Shown: one piece after another, positions 10,591 through 23,087 of the stretch | Layout: each line of letters begins with the position of its first letter | Position numbering within the stretch: position 1 is the stretch's first letter | NCBI GenBank assembly: GCA_035771165.1 | Contig: JAWNZC010000408.1 | Span: 2,232,001-2,296,000 of the forward strand | Reading direction: 5' to 3' | Origin: Paragorgia papillata | Lineage: Eukaryota; Cnidaria; Anthozoa; Scleralcyonacea; Coralliidae | Length of the DNA stretch: 64,000 nucleotides | Program-made: the position numbers and the translations under genes | Notes under the pieces: generated by a model | The model's database searches: none | Seen by the model: only the letters and a program-made list of their open reading frames with translations | What the model was told of the DNA's origin: nothing

Positions 10591-10928
10591 TACTCTGCGA
10601 GCAGAGCGTTCTTTTCCTTATTTCTTCACTGAGAGAGAGAGAGGAAGAAAGAAGTCTCTGCTGTATTCGTGTTTGGCAAGTAACCCGTTTAAGACCCGTT
10701 TAAGACCCGTTTAAGACCCGTTTAAGACCCGTTTAAGACCCGTTTAAGACCCGTTTAAGACCCGTTTAACCTGTTCTTGTTTTGTTTTCTGCCCTGATTT
10801 GGACTGTGTAACCAAGCAATTGACATGCATGCCCATTGGAAACCAATCACGAATACAGCAGAGCCTTCTTTTCTTCCTCTTTCTCAGCGACTGAGAAATA
10901 AGGAAAAGAAGGCTCTGCTCGCAGGGTA
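10591..10928. mobile_element. Foldback element with 11-bp tandem core
   Basis: Ends TACTCTGCGAGCAGAG and CTCTGCTCGCAGGGTA. Nested arms (GAGAGGAAGAAAGAAG... / TTCTTTTCTTCCTCTTTCTC) enclose the 11-base repeat. Flanks GCGTAACAT and GCACAACAT match at 7 of 9, a likely decayed 9-bp duplication. Confidence 0.65.
10684..10769. repeat. 11-bp tandem repeat CCCGTTTAAGA
   Basis: About 7.8 near-perfect copies, inside the foldback element 10591-10928. Confidence 0.95.
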
Positions 10929-11094
10929 GCACAACATGTGCTCAAAACTGATGTCTACTGATCATATCTACATTTACGATTATATAATTTTTTTGTCTTT
11001 TAATATGTTTTTCAATTTCAACCCTCACATGTACTTAACGTTTGTTGACTGTATCATGTATGAGCTAGTTACACAATAATACTAAAATAAAGAT

Positions 11095-11440
11095 ATGTTG
11101 AGTGGTACGCCACTCGGAAAATGCTATCCGAACACGAGTATCTGGTCTTTTGCTTTACAAATTAAAATTATACACAACCGAACATCAATTGACGGTACCG
11201 AAAAAGATGGCGGCGGTACATTTAACCACAATGCTTTACGACCTCAAATCAGCTCAAATAATAACTATAAACATTGTTTATCATGCTAAGATGGATTTCG
11301 TAAGCAAGAACATCATTCCTACCAATTAAAATGTTAATCGTTTTGAAACCATATCTTCCAATAATTGTTCAAGAAACAATATTTACTGCGCGCAAAGGAT
11401 TGTGGTTAAATGTACACGTCGCCATCTTTTTGGTAAGCAC
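11095..11440. repeat. Dispersed repeat R2, copy 1 (CpG-intact)
   Basis: About 340 bases similar to 46800-47170. Includes AAAGATGGCGGCGGTACA and CATTGTTTATCATGCTAA. This copy keeps CpGs that are TG or CA in the other. Confidence 0.75.
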
Positions 11441-12229
11441 GTGCTGCCTGGAAATACTAGAAGCTCGACAGTCGATGAAACTATTAAACTCCTAGTGCCA
11501 GCATTTGCTAAAACTATTATGTTCCAGACATCTCTTTTCATAAGAGCTTCTAAAGGCTTGGAACATTTTAACGAAAAAACATCGTCATAGTGACACTAGT
11601 TTATACGCTTTCAAATTAGGTCTTAAAATTTACTATAAAAATGCTTTGTTAAATGTTTATAATTGTGATGATCCTCGTGCTTGGAAATCCGTTTGCATGC
11701 ATTAAATGCAGAAAGGCTAGGCGTCTTGATATTTCTCCAAACTGCTGTTGAGTAACCAGCACATAAATGTTTTACTCAATCATGTAATTAGCGGTTTAAT
11801 TAGATTAATTTTGTATTTGTAATTCACGTTTCTATTATGGGATCGCCGTAATTGGGGTTATCTGTGGCGACTTCCTAGCTCAGCTTATTTCTAATGTAGT
11901 GGCTGAACCTATCATTAAATCAAATTTTGCATTGATTACTGTAAATATGGTGGATTCAATATGTTTGTAGCATACCTATCTTCATAATTATCTTTTTTCT
12001 ATTTTTTGATATTTTGCCCGACTGAAACGGAAATTGCCCGACTTTTGTTATAAAAACCCCACCTTTTCCTTATTTTCATCCTATTTTAAAATTTTTTCCT
12101 ATATTTTTTGCCCGACTTAGGTTGAAAATTTGCCTGGCCCGACTTAGCAACATTTCCATTCGTCTGGGGGGGGGGGGAGGGGGGGGCTTGGTTACCAACT
12201 CAAGCTGAAAAGACTATTAAATAACGTAT

Positions 12230-12304
12230 GTATGTATGTATATATGTATGTATGTATGTATGTATGGATGGATGAATGAATGGATGGATGGATAGGTGGA
12301 TGGG
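12230..12304. repeat. (TATG)n / (GATG)n microsatellite
   Basis: Tetranucleotide tract drifting from TATG to GATG/GATGAATG. Confidence 0.9.
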
Positions 12305-12381
12305 TTAAAAATGTAACTGTTGACGAGCAGGCGAAGAATACAACCCAAGATTAGTGCCCCGGATACTCAAAATAGTTAGCA

Positions 12382-12623
12382 GGGGGCGGTTGTACGAAGG
12401 CCGGATAGCGCTATCCACTGGATAGCGATTTTTTCAACCTTCGTAAAAATGGCCCAAGAGCTGTGATACTACGGATCTGGAGCCCACAATAGATCATAAA
12501 AACTTCAGTTTATAAATACCAAATCCTAATCTGAAGTCATAACAATCAACGGCCAATTTTACGAAGGTTGAAAAAATCGCTATCCAGTGGATAGCGCTAT
12601 CTGGCCTTAGTACAACCGCCCCC
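12382..12623. mobile_element. Foldback element, 242 bp
   Basis: GGGGGCGGTTGTACGAAGGC pairs with its complement at 12604-12623. Inverted repeats run through CGCTATCCACTGGATAGCG and GAAGGTTGAAAAAATCG. No target duplication seen. Confidence 0.75.
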
Positions 12624-13885
12624 AGAAGGCTTTTGCGCATGCACCGTTTACTTTGATTCAATTAATCAAAATGGCGACTGGCTCAATGATCAGACGCAGC
12701 AGTCGCAGCTACGAAAGAAAACGATGAATGTACACCGGTGAAATCGATGTAAGTTAAAATGAGTCCACTGATGTAGACTGACCTATATACAGGTATATAC
12801 AGTGTGCGTGTACAGTATCGATGGCGAGAGGAGACACCAACAGATTATCTGACAATGATTCAACAACGAAATTCATTATGTGACTTGAGCCACTAATAAT
12901 ATGGAGGAAATTGCTTGTCTATTTTCAAATTTGCTTCAGCAGTATGTTGCGCACTCACTTCTTTGAAGCTTTTGCAGTGCGACGTTAAAATTTAAAATAA
13001 CATTCATAATTAAGGTGAGTTTTTAATAATATTTTGAGGCCGTGATTTATTCACCGAGGGCGAATTTTGTATTTATATTTGGAAATTTAGGAGCGATTTT
13101 AGATTCAATATAACCGTCCACTTTTGAATGTGTCTTTAGAGAGTAGAGACACAAATACAAGAAAGGATTCATTTCCTCCAAAACTTTTATTATAATTAAT
13201 GTATTAAAATATGAAAGTTAATTGTATGTGCATAATTTCAAACACAAGTACATGTTAATTTACGAGACTCAAAAACGTTTGTGCAGTAGAAAACCAGTCA
13301 GTTGCCTATAGGCCCCTTTAAAAATTAAATTTATAGATGGATTGCCTATAGGATTGTATTCCTATAGGTCATCTATAGAGAATGGGCCAAATTTTGCCTA
13401 TATTATAACTTATTGGATTCATCTAAGCCCAACATAGCAATTAAATATTTAAGTCGAGAATTCAATATTGGACTGGCGCTGAAGGTCAAACTTCATATTA
13501 AAATTTGAGTCTTAAATATTTTCTGTATCGGGTGAAGATGATGCAAATCCAATTTAGGCAAGGTTCGAAAATAACAAGTGACTTTTGAAACTTTATATGA
13601 TTGCATATTCGGAGCTAGAGGCCTAGGTACTAACACTGAGTTGGTCTTGCATAGCATACATGAAGTAGTTTACGTTAAGTGGTAAGTGATACTGTGGAAG
13701 CATTGCAAACTTTGGAGAAAAAAAACTTTCCAGGAAATTGGAGAAAAGTTCCAATGTTGACATTTCTCTTCTGACAATGTTGGACTTGGAAGATGAGAAT
13801 GACGACGATGCGGTTGACTGGAACTGAGTAAAGTCTGCAAGTCACAGAATGCATGGCAGGCTCTGGGAACTGATTGAATCAACGC

Positions 13886-13975
13886 TGACAGTTAGTTTTG
13901 TTTTCCATCGAGTCTCGATGTTTCCCTCAACTTCGTCTTGGGAAACTCTCGGGAAAACAAAACTAACTGTTCCCC
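13886..13975. repeat. Hairpin element
   Basis: ACAGTTAGTTTTGTTTTCC pairs with GGAAAACAAAACTAACTGT. Confidence 0.75.
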
Positions 13976-14397
13976 TCAGGAGCAGACATTATTGTATAAT
14001 ATTATACCTCATTACTTCAACTGTAAATTGTCCAATCAGAGAGCTAGAGTGTAGCACTTGACCAGTTAATTTATCGTAGAATTACCCTCCACTTCCGTGG
14101 TATTGAATTAATTAAAGTAAAATACCCTGCTATGGCAGGAAATAAGTTCAAATACTCCACCACAGCGGGGTATTTGACTTGAATACCCCGGCCCACCAGT
14201 CGATTTAATAATTTTGTATTGAGAAAGGACTTGCAGCCACATTTGAAAATCTTACAACTCAATGAACTTCTTTGACTATTCTACGCCAACAGTTCATTTT
14301 ATACTAAAAACACACTGAACTCTTTCTTTTTTGTTTTCTTTGACACTTGGTATATAATAAAATAGTTATTGACTGGATTCAACCTTCACCAAACTGA

Positions 14398-14500
14398 GTA
14401 TGTTTTGTGGTCCCTCAACCACCAATGTTTCCCCCAGCTCCACCTTAATTGGGAAACATCAGTGGTCTCAGGTCCACAAAACATAATGTTTCCCTTGGTC
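14398..14500. repeat. Hairpin element
   Basis: GTATGTTTTGTGGTCC and its partner GTCCACAAAACATAA enclose a second stem (ACCACCAATGTTTCCC / GGGAAACATCAGTGGT). Confidence 0.7.
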
Positions 14501-14927
14501 CCAGTCAATAAGTGTTAAATAATTATGTGATCTTATAGGTTTAATGATACTGTAGCTTCAACCACTACATTAGAAATACAGTAAGCAGAGCTAGGGAGTT
14601 CACCACAGATAACCCCATTTATGGTGATATATAGGTTGCCTATAGAATCTATAGGTCAACCTATATATATATAGATTGTTTGCACGTGTTATCATGTCCA
14701 CCATCTTGGTTGATTTTTTGGTAATTAGCAAACAGTGTTGACAAACCACTGACCACCATGTTTGATTTTGCATGGGTTTAGAATTTAACTGGAAATCAAC
14801 CAAGATGGTATCAAATGTCACATGATTCCAAACGATCTATAAACTTTTTTGTAAGAAAAGGTGTGATTGATGTCTGTAAATATCTGGCTTTCATTTGGAA
14901 AAAAAGTATACAATTTTGTATTATTAA

Positions 14928-15221
14928 AGGTGGTCTACAGTCCGTTCTGCGCATGTGCCAAGTGTGGGCTCCATATGTAATTACATGAAGTACTCAGCTC
15001 AATGTAAACCGTTGGGAACAACATGGCAGAAAACCAAGCGATTCGGCGAGGATATCTCTTCGATTTCTTCTATTTCTTTTGAAAATGTTTTGTTTTGGGT
15101 ACAAGTAATGAAGAGGAAGCAAGAAAAGCTTACAATCTTGAATAAGGTATCAGTATTTTTTTGGTAAATAAAGATGCAAACATTAGTTCCCTATATGCGC
15201 AGAACGGACTGTAGACCCCCT
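14928..15221. mobile_element. TTAA-flanked element, 294 bp, second family
   Basis: TTAA at 14924-14927 and 15222-15225. Ends AGGTGGTCTACAGTCCGTTC and its complement AACGGACTGTAGACCCCCT. The interior holds ACATGGCAGAAAACC and a donor-like AAGGTATCAG. A decayed copy lies at 49150-49460 in reversed internal orientation. Confidence 0.82.
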
Positions 15222-15983
15222 TTAAACATTAGCTCTAGGGATACATGCAGTGGTCAGGCAAAAAGTGAAGTCTTGTGAAAAAGATAATTTTTTACCAAAT
15301 AATTTGCAAAAGAGCCATAACAATAAGGTTTGAGAAGAAAAATAAATTTACTTTAGACATAGTTTAATGCTACTCTGGTTACTTTTAAGTTACTTTTAAG
15401 CTACGTTCAAAAAAACTTTTAAGCCAGAGTAGCGGTAAACTATGTCTGATTCTTCACCTGGCTGCGTTGGGAATTTATTTGTTGTATTTACTTTAAGTGA
15501 GAAAAATTAACAATGTGAGAGGACAACTTAGGCAAACAGTGACAGAAATTATAATACTAAGGGAAAAAAATATATATGAATTTCGGTTTCCCAACCCTAC
15601 CTAGTTTTTTGCTAGCAAAATGCTGACCCTAATCTTTTTACTGAATTTTTGAGGAGCATGGGCCCGAGTTACAGCATGATTTGCATCTTGAGATAGGCGC
15701 TCGTTTTCGCGCGCCTACTAAATCTGAGCCAGACATGTGTCATATATAACTACAGCGCCGCCGCGTGCCGTTTTATTGCTTCGCAGACTATGTACTTTTA
15801 TCTTTCGTTGTTTATTTAATACCTGCTGTACGTTAACTACGCTTAAAGTGCGAACTCTTTTGTAAGTTTCTTTAGGTTTGAAAACGACTTTCCCAATTTA
15901 GTTAGTTATATATTTACAGCAGTTATTTACGGCTTTATTTAATGATTACACTTGACAGTATCGACACGAGGTCGATTTAAAAG

Positions 15984-16199
15984 TAGCCTGCGTAGCTGGC
16001 GGTTTTAAGGGGTTGGGATCTCGCGGGCGAGGGAGAAAAAGCGGGCGGAAGAGCGCGCGGGCTTCCAACAGCCAGACTGCCGAGTAAAAAAACATTACGA
16101 GAGACACTCGCCCGCTTTTTCTCCCTCGCCCGCTTCTTCGCCCTCGCCCGCTTCTTCACCAAGACCCCAACCCCTTAAAACCGCCAGCTACGCAGGCTA
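15984..16199. mobile_element. TAGCCTG foldback element, 216 bp, perfect 9-bp duplication
   Basis: ATTTAAAAG at 15975-15983 and 16200-16208 flanks TAGCCTGCGTAGCTGGCGGT and its complement. The first 34 bases of the arms match exactly, then inner arms GGGCGAGGGAGAAAAAGCGG. A 9-bp duplication suggests a Mutator-like transposase source. Confidence 0.9.
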
Positions 16200-16410
16200 A
16201 TTTAAAAGATAAACAAACCCGAAGTCGACTCGCAAACACGTAACCAAGCAAAGACGTAACAAGTGGATGTTTACGTTGTTTATGTTTTAAATAAAAAATA
16301 GTTGACAAGTATTAAAGTTGAGGAATTTATTAAACGCACGCGCGCGATCAAAGGCGCGCCGTACGTATTTTAACGCGCGCACTACGCGATTGCGGTGCCT
16401 ATATGCTTTT

Positions 16411-16680
16411 AGTATAAACACACAGGTAATAATAGAAAATCGCGCGCGCTGATTGGTCGAGCTACTTCGGATTAATTCTCGATAATTACCTACAGCATTT
16501 ATTCAAAATGGCGCCAGCCGATTTGTCAATGCGACAGACGAGGAAATTGACAATTTTAAAGAAAATGCTTTTCCTAAAAGTATGAAAATGTGTATTTATA
16601 CTAAAACAATTATTCACCTCATGCTCAGTGAACATCGGTTATTATTCACCGATATTCACCTCGCCTTCGGCGAATAATTG
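16411..16680. repeat. Dispersed repeat R3, copy 1 (ATGGCG type)
   Basis: About 80-85% similar to 42671-42965: AGTATAAACACACAGGTAAT, AATCGCGCGCGCTGATTGGT, CAAAATGGCGCCAGCC, then ATACTAAAACAATTATTC and a terminal hairpin. The reading frame open in the other copy has a one-base deletion here. Confidence 0.75.
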
Positions 16681-17394
16681 TTAAATATTCCTATAGGCCG
16701 CCAATAGGAAACGTTCCGATTGCATATAGAAACCTATAGGGTCCTATATAGGTTAGCCTATATACTACTCTATAGGTGAACCTACAGACTTTTTTTAGAT
16801 CACGTATAAATGTCACATAAACAGTCAAAACACATGTAACACTTTGATTGAATACACTGTTTACAGTTTATTTCATGACATATTTCATATTGCATCAGTG
16901 AAGCATATTGCTGCATATGTCCATCAAAACAATGCAAAGAAGTGATGAATTAACGTACTGTAACAAGGCAAGCGATAAACAAAATGCAAAAATGAAAAGT
17001 CTCCCTTAGACAATTTATGAAACTGAGTTAGTGAGTGTTAACTGACTTATAAGGAGCCGCGGCTCTCCACAGTTCACTCTGGCTACGTCCCTGGACTTGT
17101 TTGAACAAAATATGATTATCGGTGGAATGTGCGGCCGGTCAGTGGTGTCTCAGATGCACGATCTCCTAATTCTGCTATATATGCAGGAACCGCCGCCTAC
17201 GTTGACAGTTATATTGGGCATCTGAGTTAAGTGTTAAGTCATTTTCAGATTTTGTAATTATGGTATAATTCTTCACAGTGCTTGTCCTTGAATAAGCGCC
17301 CACGCTCTAAAATAAGCGCTCCCTTCGAATAAAAATAAGTGCCCCTCTTGAATAAGCACTGACCCGCTTCCTCGGACCTCGCTATCTGGGGCGC

Positions 17395-17555
17395 TTTCCA
17401 ATTTACAAGGTCGGACTGGTCAGTCCGGCCAGAATGGACTTGCTTTTGATTAGGACCAAATTTTCCAGTCTGACCGTCCTAAGCCTCAAACGTATCGTGT
17501 TCCATTTAACCGAACTGACCGGTCTAACCGTGTAAATGGAAAGCCCCCAAAGATG
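17395..17555. mobile_element. Foldback element
   Basis: GGGCGCTTTCCAATTTACAA pairs with TGTAAATGGAAAGCCCCC. Inner arms GGTCGGACTGGTCAGTCCGG and CCGAACTGACCGGTCTAACC. Confidence 0.65.
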
Positions 17556-17950
17556 AGTTGTATATAAAGGTTTAATGCAGTAAAGAGAATACAAAGCCAA
17601 CCACCAGCAAACTTATTGTTGTTTGTGTTGTCGCTTTTACAAAACTAAACTACAGTATATCAAAATAGAAAGCCAATTTCTTTTCCTTTAAGTCACATTT
17701 TGTATAATTTTTATATCCATGTGGTTGCAGAGCTCTCGTGTGTGAACAATTTATTTATTTATTTTTTTCCATTGCCACGATCTCCGTAATTATTACAAAG
17801 TTTTTTTGTTAAAAAAATATGTTCAGTCGAATTAGTCAAAAGAAAATATTTAATAAGCGCCCTCTCTCGAATAACCACCCGGACGCATTTTCATATTCGA
17901 GGGAATACGGTGTACCGAAACGAGTTGCTTTTTTCATTTTTTTTTACTTT

Positions 17951-18132
17951 AGACCCCGTTTACACAGTACCGGACGAATTCGGAACCGGTCTCGAATATT
18001 ATACGTTTCCGCCTCATTACACGGAAGAAAAATTCGGAACCGGTCTCGAATTAGTACGGTTCCGCCTGTTTACACGGCGAAATACGACGAATTTGAGACC
18101 GGTCTCGTATTCGTCCGGTACCGTGTAAACGT
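17951..18132. mobile_element. Foldback element with ACCGGTCTCG tandem core
   Basis: CCGTTTACACAGTACCGG and CCGGTACCGTGTAAACG arms surround three copies of GGAACCGGTCTCGAAT-like sequence. End sequence resembles the inner element at 18644. Confidence 0.65.
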
Positions 18133-18643
18133 AACCTAATAGTTACGTTTTTTAATGTATCTTTAAATATATATATATTCCTACTGTTCGCAGCTGTTGC
18201 AGTAGTACATCCTGTGCTCCCACGCCAAGAACATCTCACAATTGTTGATCTAATTGTTTTCCAACCCCCTGTTATTTCTAGTCTCCCTTGTTTCCCGATT
18301 TTGTACAAGTCTAATTTTTTCCTACATGCATTGAAAGTTCGAGGTAAGAAATAGTGATAGGCAACTGAAAAAAGGTTCAACTGCATGAAATGCCGCGTGA
18401 TATATATGTGTTATGTGACAAGCCTTATGCAGAAACGTTTTTTAAGTATTTACATATTAAAATAATATTGTTTGTCTTGTTCATTGGTAGATAAAGTGTA
18501 TATATAAATTAGTCTATTAAACAGATCAACTTTTCTATAAAGCCTGATTCACACTTGTGAAATAAGCATGAGCATGCATAAGCACAAACAAAACAGTCGT
18601 GTGAACTGGGGTAAAACAAGCGTAAGGACAAGCACGAGACAAA

Positions 18644-19175
18644 AGCCCTGTTTACACGGCCAAAATTTAAGCGGGATCTGAGCCACATCTGACTTTAAGC
18701 GGGCTTAAAATGTCCGTGTAAACAGATGGGGGTAAATTAATCGCGATTAGTTTGCACCACCTCAAGGAGGTGGAATAAACTGAGCACGATCAGTTAATCG
18801 CGCTTAACTTGGCCGTGTAAACGCAACGGGATTAAAAAACGCTTGCTATTAATACGGTGTTATTAATACGATAAAATGATTTTTTTTGCCCTGCTGTAGA
18901 AGCTTCCATCTCGCTATTCTTTGTTCCTTTGTTTCTTTCTTTCTTTTAGCTATTACTCTTTCTCGTGTACCGATGTCTTCCGTTGTTCTTTGACGCACGC
19001 TACCCATACGAAGCTTCCAAAACCAAAAATAATATAGCTCGTCCGCCATGTTGAGTAATGGTTTACGTGTTTTAGTAAGGGATTATTAAATGACCGTGTA
19101 AACGCACCAAGGTGGCGCATTTTAAGCACACGCTTAACTTAAGCGTGCTTAAATTTTGCCCATGTAAACAGGGCT
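18644..19175. mobile_element. Inner foldback element
   Basis: AGCCCTGTTTACACGGCCAA pairs with GGCCATGTAAACAGGGCT-like sequence at the right. Carries further arms (AATTTAAGCGGGATC / AAGCGTGCTTAAATT) and a minus-strand frame at 18849-19049. Confidence 0.7.
18849..19049 (-). pseudogene. Possible captured exon in foldback element
   Basis: Starts AACATGGCGGACGAGC; 66 codons: MADELYYFWFWKLRMGS, then a basic stretch (RERVIAKRKKETKEQRIAR). Composition looks protein-like, but no domain is recognised. It lies wholly inside the inner foldback element. Confidence 0.3.
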
Positions 19176-19519
19176 AAAAGCTCTTGTGCTTGTGGCTTGT
19201 GCTTCTGCTTATTTCATGTGCTTGTGCTTATTTCGGCCCATATAGGAATACCTTTTTGTTTTATCTTTTCTTTCGTTTTTGTGCTTATTTCACAAGTGTG
19301 AATTTAGGGCTGTTGACATGAGTTGGGCTAGCCTGGCTAATCGAGCTAATTCGTGTCAGAAAATTATTTTTCCGGCCGCAACATTTAATTATTTAAATCA
19401 ACGTTTGGAATTGTTTGCAGCTAAACTAATCGACGCTTGGCTGAAGTCACTATACGCGAGTTGCACGATCATGCGCACGCATTATTTTGGCGGGCTACAT
19501 GCTAACAAATGTGGTAAAT

Positions 19520-21930
19520 GAAAGAAATTCGACAATTTGTGAAGTTATTAGCTTCAGGAATTATTCATATCTTTAAAAATAGTTAAATTTCGTTTAGTAT
19601 TGGCCACGTTTTAATGTGTGTGGCCCACCAAAATGATGCGCGCGCAACATCGTGCAACTGGCCTATAGTTCGAATCTCGTAGCCGTATACACGGTTGTTT
19701 GGTCTCTTGTTGTTCTCATATTTTTCAACTGTTGATCAAAAGTCGTGCACGGTTCAGTTTTTTCTCTGGTTTCGTCCACATATAGATGAGAATATACCTC
19801 ATCTTTACATATATAGGGAAAGTTGACAGGATTGGTTATAATTAATAGTTAGAAAACCAATATAGTATAAAAAGAAAAATTGTAAATACTTATCAAATCA
19901 TTAATAATTCATGAGGAAAATATAATGTTACCGAGACGTTGTTGTGAAATGTGGTAATAAACGCCCATAAATTAAGACAAGTTTTTCCTCAATTTTCTCT
20001 TTAAATACTGATTCATTTGAAACTCGAAAGCCGTTTATTATCTGATTTAAAAACACCTCGAAGTGAGTTAAAAAACTCGGCTATCGCCTCGTTTTTCGAC
20101 ACACTTCTCGATGTTTTCAAATCAGATAATTAACAGCTTCTCGTGTATGATATATTACATATTAGCTTCATATGTAACTAATTGTAAGATCCCTGCATGC
20201 ATGCTTAGGACCACTTACCCACAGCTATAGATCGGTCAAGGTTTGCTTTGAGAAGGCGTTCACACTCGATTTCGATTATGAAATCGGTCTAATTGATTGT
20301 ATTATAGTCTGAACAGTCATTTTGATAGTTGAGCTATATATTATAGTCATGATTTATTTATGTTTAACTCAGAGCTCAGCTGATGAGCTCTGATGAGGAG
20401 CGAGTTGAAGAAATTTGTAATCTTATATGGTAATCTGTATATTATAGCTGAAAATATATCTGTTGGAAACATCTTGCAGCTGTAATACTTAGGTTATTCT
20501 TTTCACACCAGGCCTGTGGTTCTCGTCGTCAAATTAATTCGCCCACTCCAGCTTTAAAGTGATCTTATAAATGGTGTGTGTATGTATTAAATTAACTATA
20601 CTGTATGAACCAGGGCGCTTATATACGCCCTGGTATGAACAAGACTATTACGATTCAATCTTAAGATTTGTGGTGTGTGCACTGTGCATTTGTAATTTCT
20701 ACGAGGAACATTTTTTTACGACTCGATGAAGTTTTTTACTGGTGAGTCAATTAGCCACGCAACTAAATGAGAAAGTCAAGAGCTTTGCGCATGCAGTTTT
20801 AAATGCCGGTCTCGTTTCGCTCAATGATGTCTCTCGACTTATATTAGCTTGCATTTACTGAAGTTTAATTGGAATTTGCTTTGACTTTCGTTTTTGTCTT
20901 CCCGCCAATAGGACTGGGAGTGCATGGGCTTATTCCGTTCCGGAAACGTTTCGGAACATATATAGTGTTGATTTTTGGGGCGGGAGGAAAACAAGGGTAC
21001 CCAAAGAAAACGCCGCGAAGTATATAGACAAGATAAAGAACAAACAGAAAACTCTGCTCACACATTGATGCTGAATTACATGACTTGCAATTAGAGATAC
21101 AAGCTTTCGAATCAAACCCTGGGCCCAGATTAGAATCTAATCCACTGTTTTATTACAGTATATATTCTCCTTGGCTACATTAGTTCAAACTTCCCAGGAC
21201 AGAAGCTAAATGCGTTTGCACGCTGTTTGTAAAAATACCCTATAAATTCCTTTGGCACTATATATTCTTCTTCTTCATAATTTGGTCCACAAATTTACAC
21301 TAAACCAGGATTAAGCTAGTCGCCTTTTGAACAACCAGCCCCCTATATACTTTCCAAAATGGGAGCTGTGGCGTATTATTTTTGAGGAAAAAAACCCCTT
21401 AATTTTTCTTTTTTAATTTTACAATTGTTTCAGTCGCAATAAACATGTATCTATAGAAATCTATATGCTGCATGTAGCAGTTTCGCCGATTTATGAAATG
21501 CTAGTTAACACACTGTCGACCTTTGGAAAAACAACATATAGTGCCCCGTGTATTAATTGAAAATATGTAAACCTAGATATCATTGGAGAGCTTATAGAAC
21601 TGGCTATACAACATTATACTAAAATATTTTTGGCTTTATTGAAAAAGGAAAAAAATACACACTCGTTTTTTTTAACATTATACACTACATGCATGCATAC
21701 TATAAGCATATTATAAGAAGCTAAAGCGTCGCCCAGAAGTCAATTGTGTGAACCTCAAAAATGTTTGAAATATTTAAAACGTTATCGCAATTCTACTTCT
21801 CCTGCCTGGGCCTCGCTAAAAGCTGCAGAGATATACGGAAAAGGCTTTCAAATGATTAAGAAATAAAAATTCCAAATTTCCAGACCGCATGCACGTTGGT
21901 TATCTAAAGGCTATAATAAACAAAAAGATG
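19520..21930. other. No gene recognised
   Basis: AT-rich intergenic sequence. Only a distant R1-like stretch (about 19895-20120, ATTAATAATTCATGAGGAAA) and short hairpins are visible. Confidence 0.6.
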
Positions 21931-21934
21931 GGCT

Positions 21935-22065
21935 TAACATGACTTGAGGGAAATTAGCGATTAAATTTCCCCGCCGCCGAGGGAAGATTTGCGGCCCTCG
22001 GACTTTTACAAATCTTCCCGGGGCAAAGGGGAGATTTAATCGCTAATTTCCCGAAAAGTCATGTT
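21935..22065. repeat. Hairpin element
   Basis: ACATGACTTGAGGGAAATTA and its complement near 22060. Inner arms GCGATTAAATTTCCCC / GGGGAGATTTAATCGC and GAGGGAAGATTTG / CAAATCTTCCCGG. Confidence 0.75.
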
Positions 22066-22150
22066 GTTAGTTTGTAATATTATGATCGCCGAGGAAAACT
22101 TTGAGAATCTTACCGACAGGAAATTTACACGGTTGATCAGAGAAGTTGCA

Positions 22151-22272
22151 TCTAATTTTCCCGTGCATGTTGATGAGGGAAAATATATTCAAGCGGGAAA
22201 TTTAGAAGAAGACAGGATTTCTTTGTCTTCTAATTTTCCCTCATCAACATGCACGGGAAAATTAGAAGGCAA
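22151..22272. repeat. Hairpin with about 32-bp perfect stem
   Basis: CTAATTTTCCCGTGCATGTT continues to TGATGAGGGAAAA and pairs without mismatch with the complement ending at about 22267. Loop of about 46 bases containing AGCGGGAAATTTAGAAGAAG. Confidence 0.85.
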
Positions 22273-22914
22273 AGGATTAATTTCCCTCTTGCGTGCATGG
22301 GCGATGAGGGAAATACGAGGTTTACATTTCCTCGGAGAACAAAAGAATCTGAGGCGATCATGGTATTATAAAATAGCTATTCCCTTTATATAAACAAATC
22401 ATTTGCCACTTATTAACTGGAAGATATATAGAATTAAATTTTTATTGTGTTTGATTCCGAGGTTCGACTGTAAATTTTGTTTCTCAAATCAGTAATTCTC
22501 ATGAATTCAAAAAAATCAAAAGAAATTCAAAAGAAATTAAATAAAATTGGAGGAAGGTTACAGTCAAATTTAGCAAACTTTGAGGTCGATTTTCTCTTAA
22601 AATATTGATTCGTTTGAGAAGCTATATCCAACACTCGTCTGTGTTCGTCCTCCGATGTCTAAATGCAGTCAAGCTGGTTAAAAAAACTCGGCTTTGCCTC
22701 GTATTTTCAACGTGCTTGGCTGTATTTCGAAATCGAAGGAAGAACACTAACTCGTGTTGGATATATAACTTAAAAAAACGTTGGAAAAAACGATAACGTT
22801 TTGGTATATTTATACATAAATTTTATGCTATCCCAGTGGCTAATTGCACGTTCTATATATAGCAGTGCAGATCCTCTACGGCATTTTTTAAGATATAGAA
22901 TATAATATACATTA

Positions 22915-23025
22915 TAAGACAAAACCGGGACCAGTTGCGAAAAATGCAACATCAAGGCCTTCCGATGCTTGTGCAGTGCTCTACCACTGAGCTACGGAAG
23001 CCGTTGCCAAGAGCTTGGCCACGAG
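22915..23025 (-). mobile_element. tRNA-derived SINE
   Basis: Minus strand: GCTTCCGTAGCTCAGTGGTA (A-box-like) then GAGCACTGCACAAGCATCGG and the shared tail TGCAACTGGTCCCGGTT. The head has tRNA-like TAGCTCAGTGGTAGAGC. Confidence 0.75.
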
Positions 23026-23087
23026 TTCTGTAATACCAGCGTAGTTGGCAATTATTTTGGATTAAACTGGATGTTATAATATTCTTA

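Larger units (their letters stand above)
18541..19311. mobile_element. Outer foldback element of a nested pair
   Basis: AGCCTGATTCACACTTGTGA and its complement near 19311 (TCACAAGTGTGAATTTAGGG). The interior is interrupted by a second foldback at 18644-19175. Confidence 0.7.

Noticed and set aside
14928..15221. 70-codon frame 14955-15167 as a gene
   Set aside because: It overlaps the TTAA element ends, and the second copy of the element does not keep the frame.
22061..22393. 110-codon frame as a protein gene
   Set aside because: Most of it is the perfect hairpin and related foldback sequence read through.
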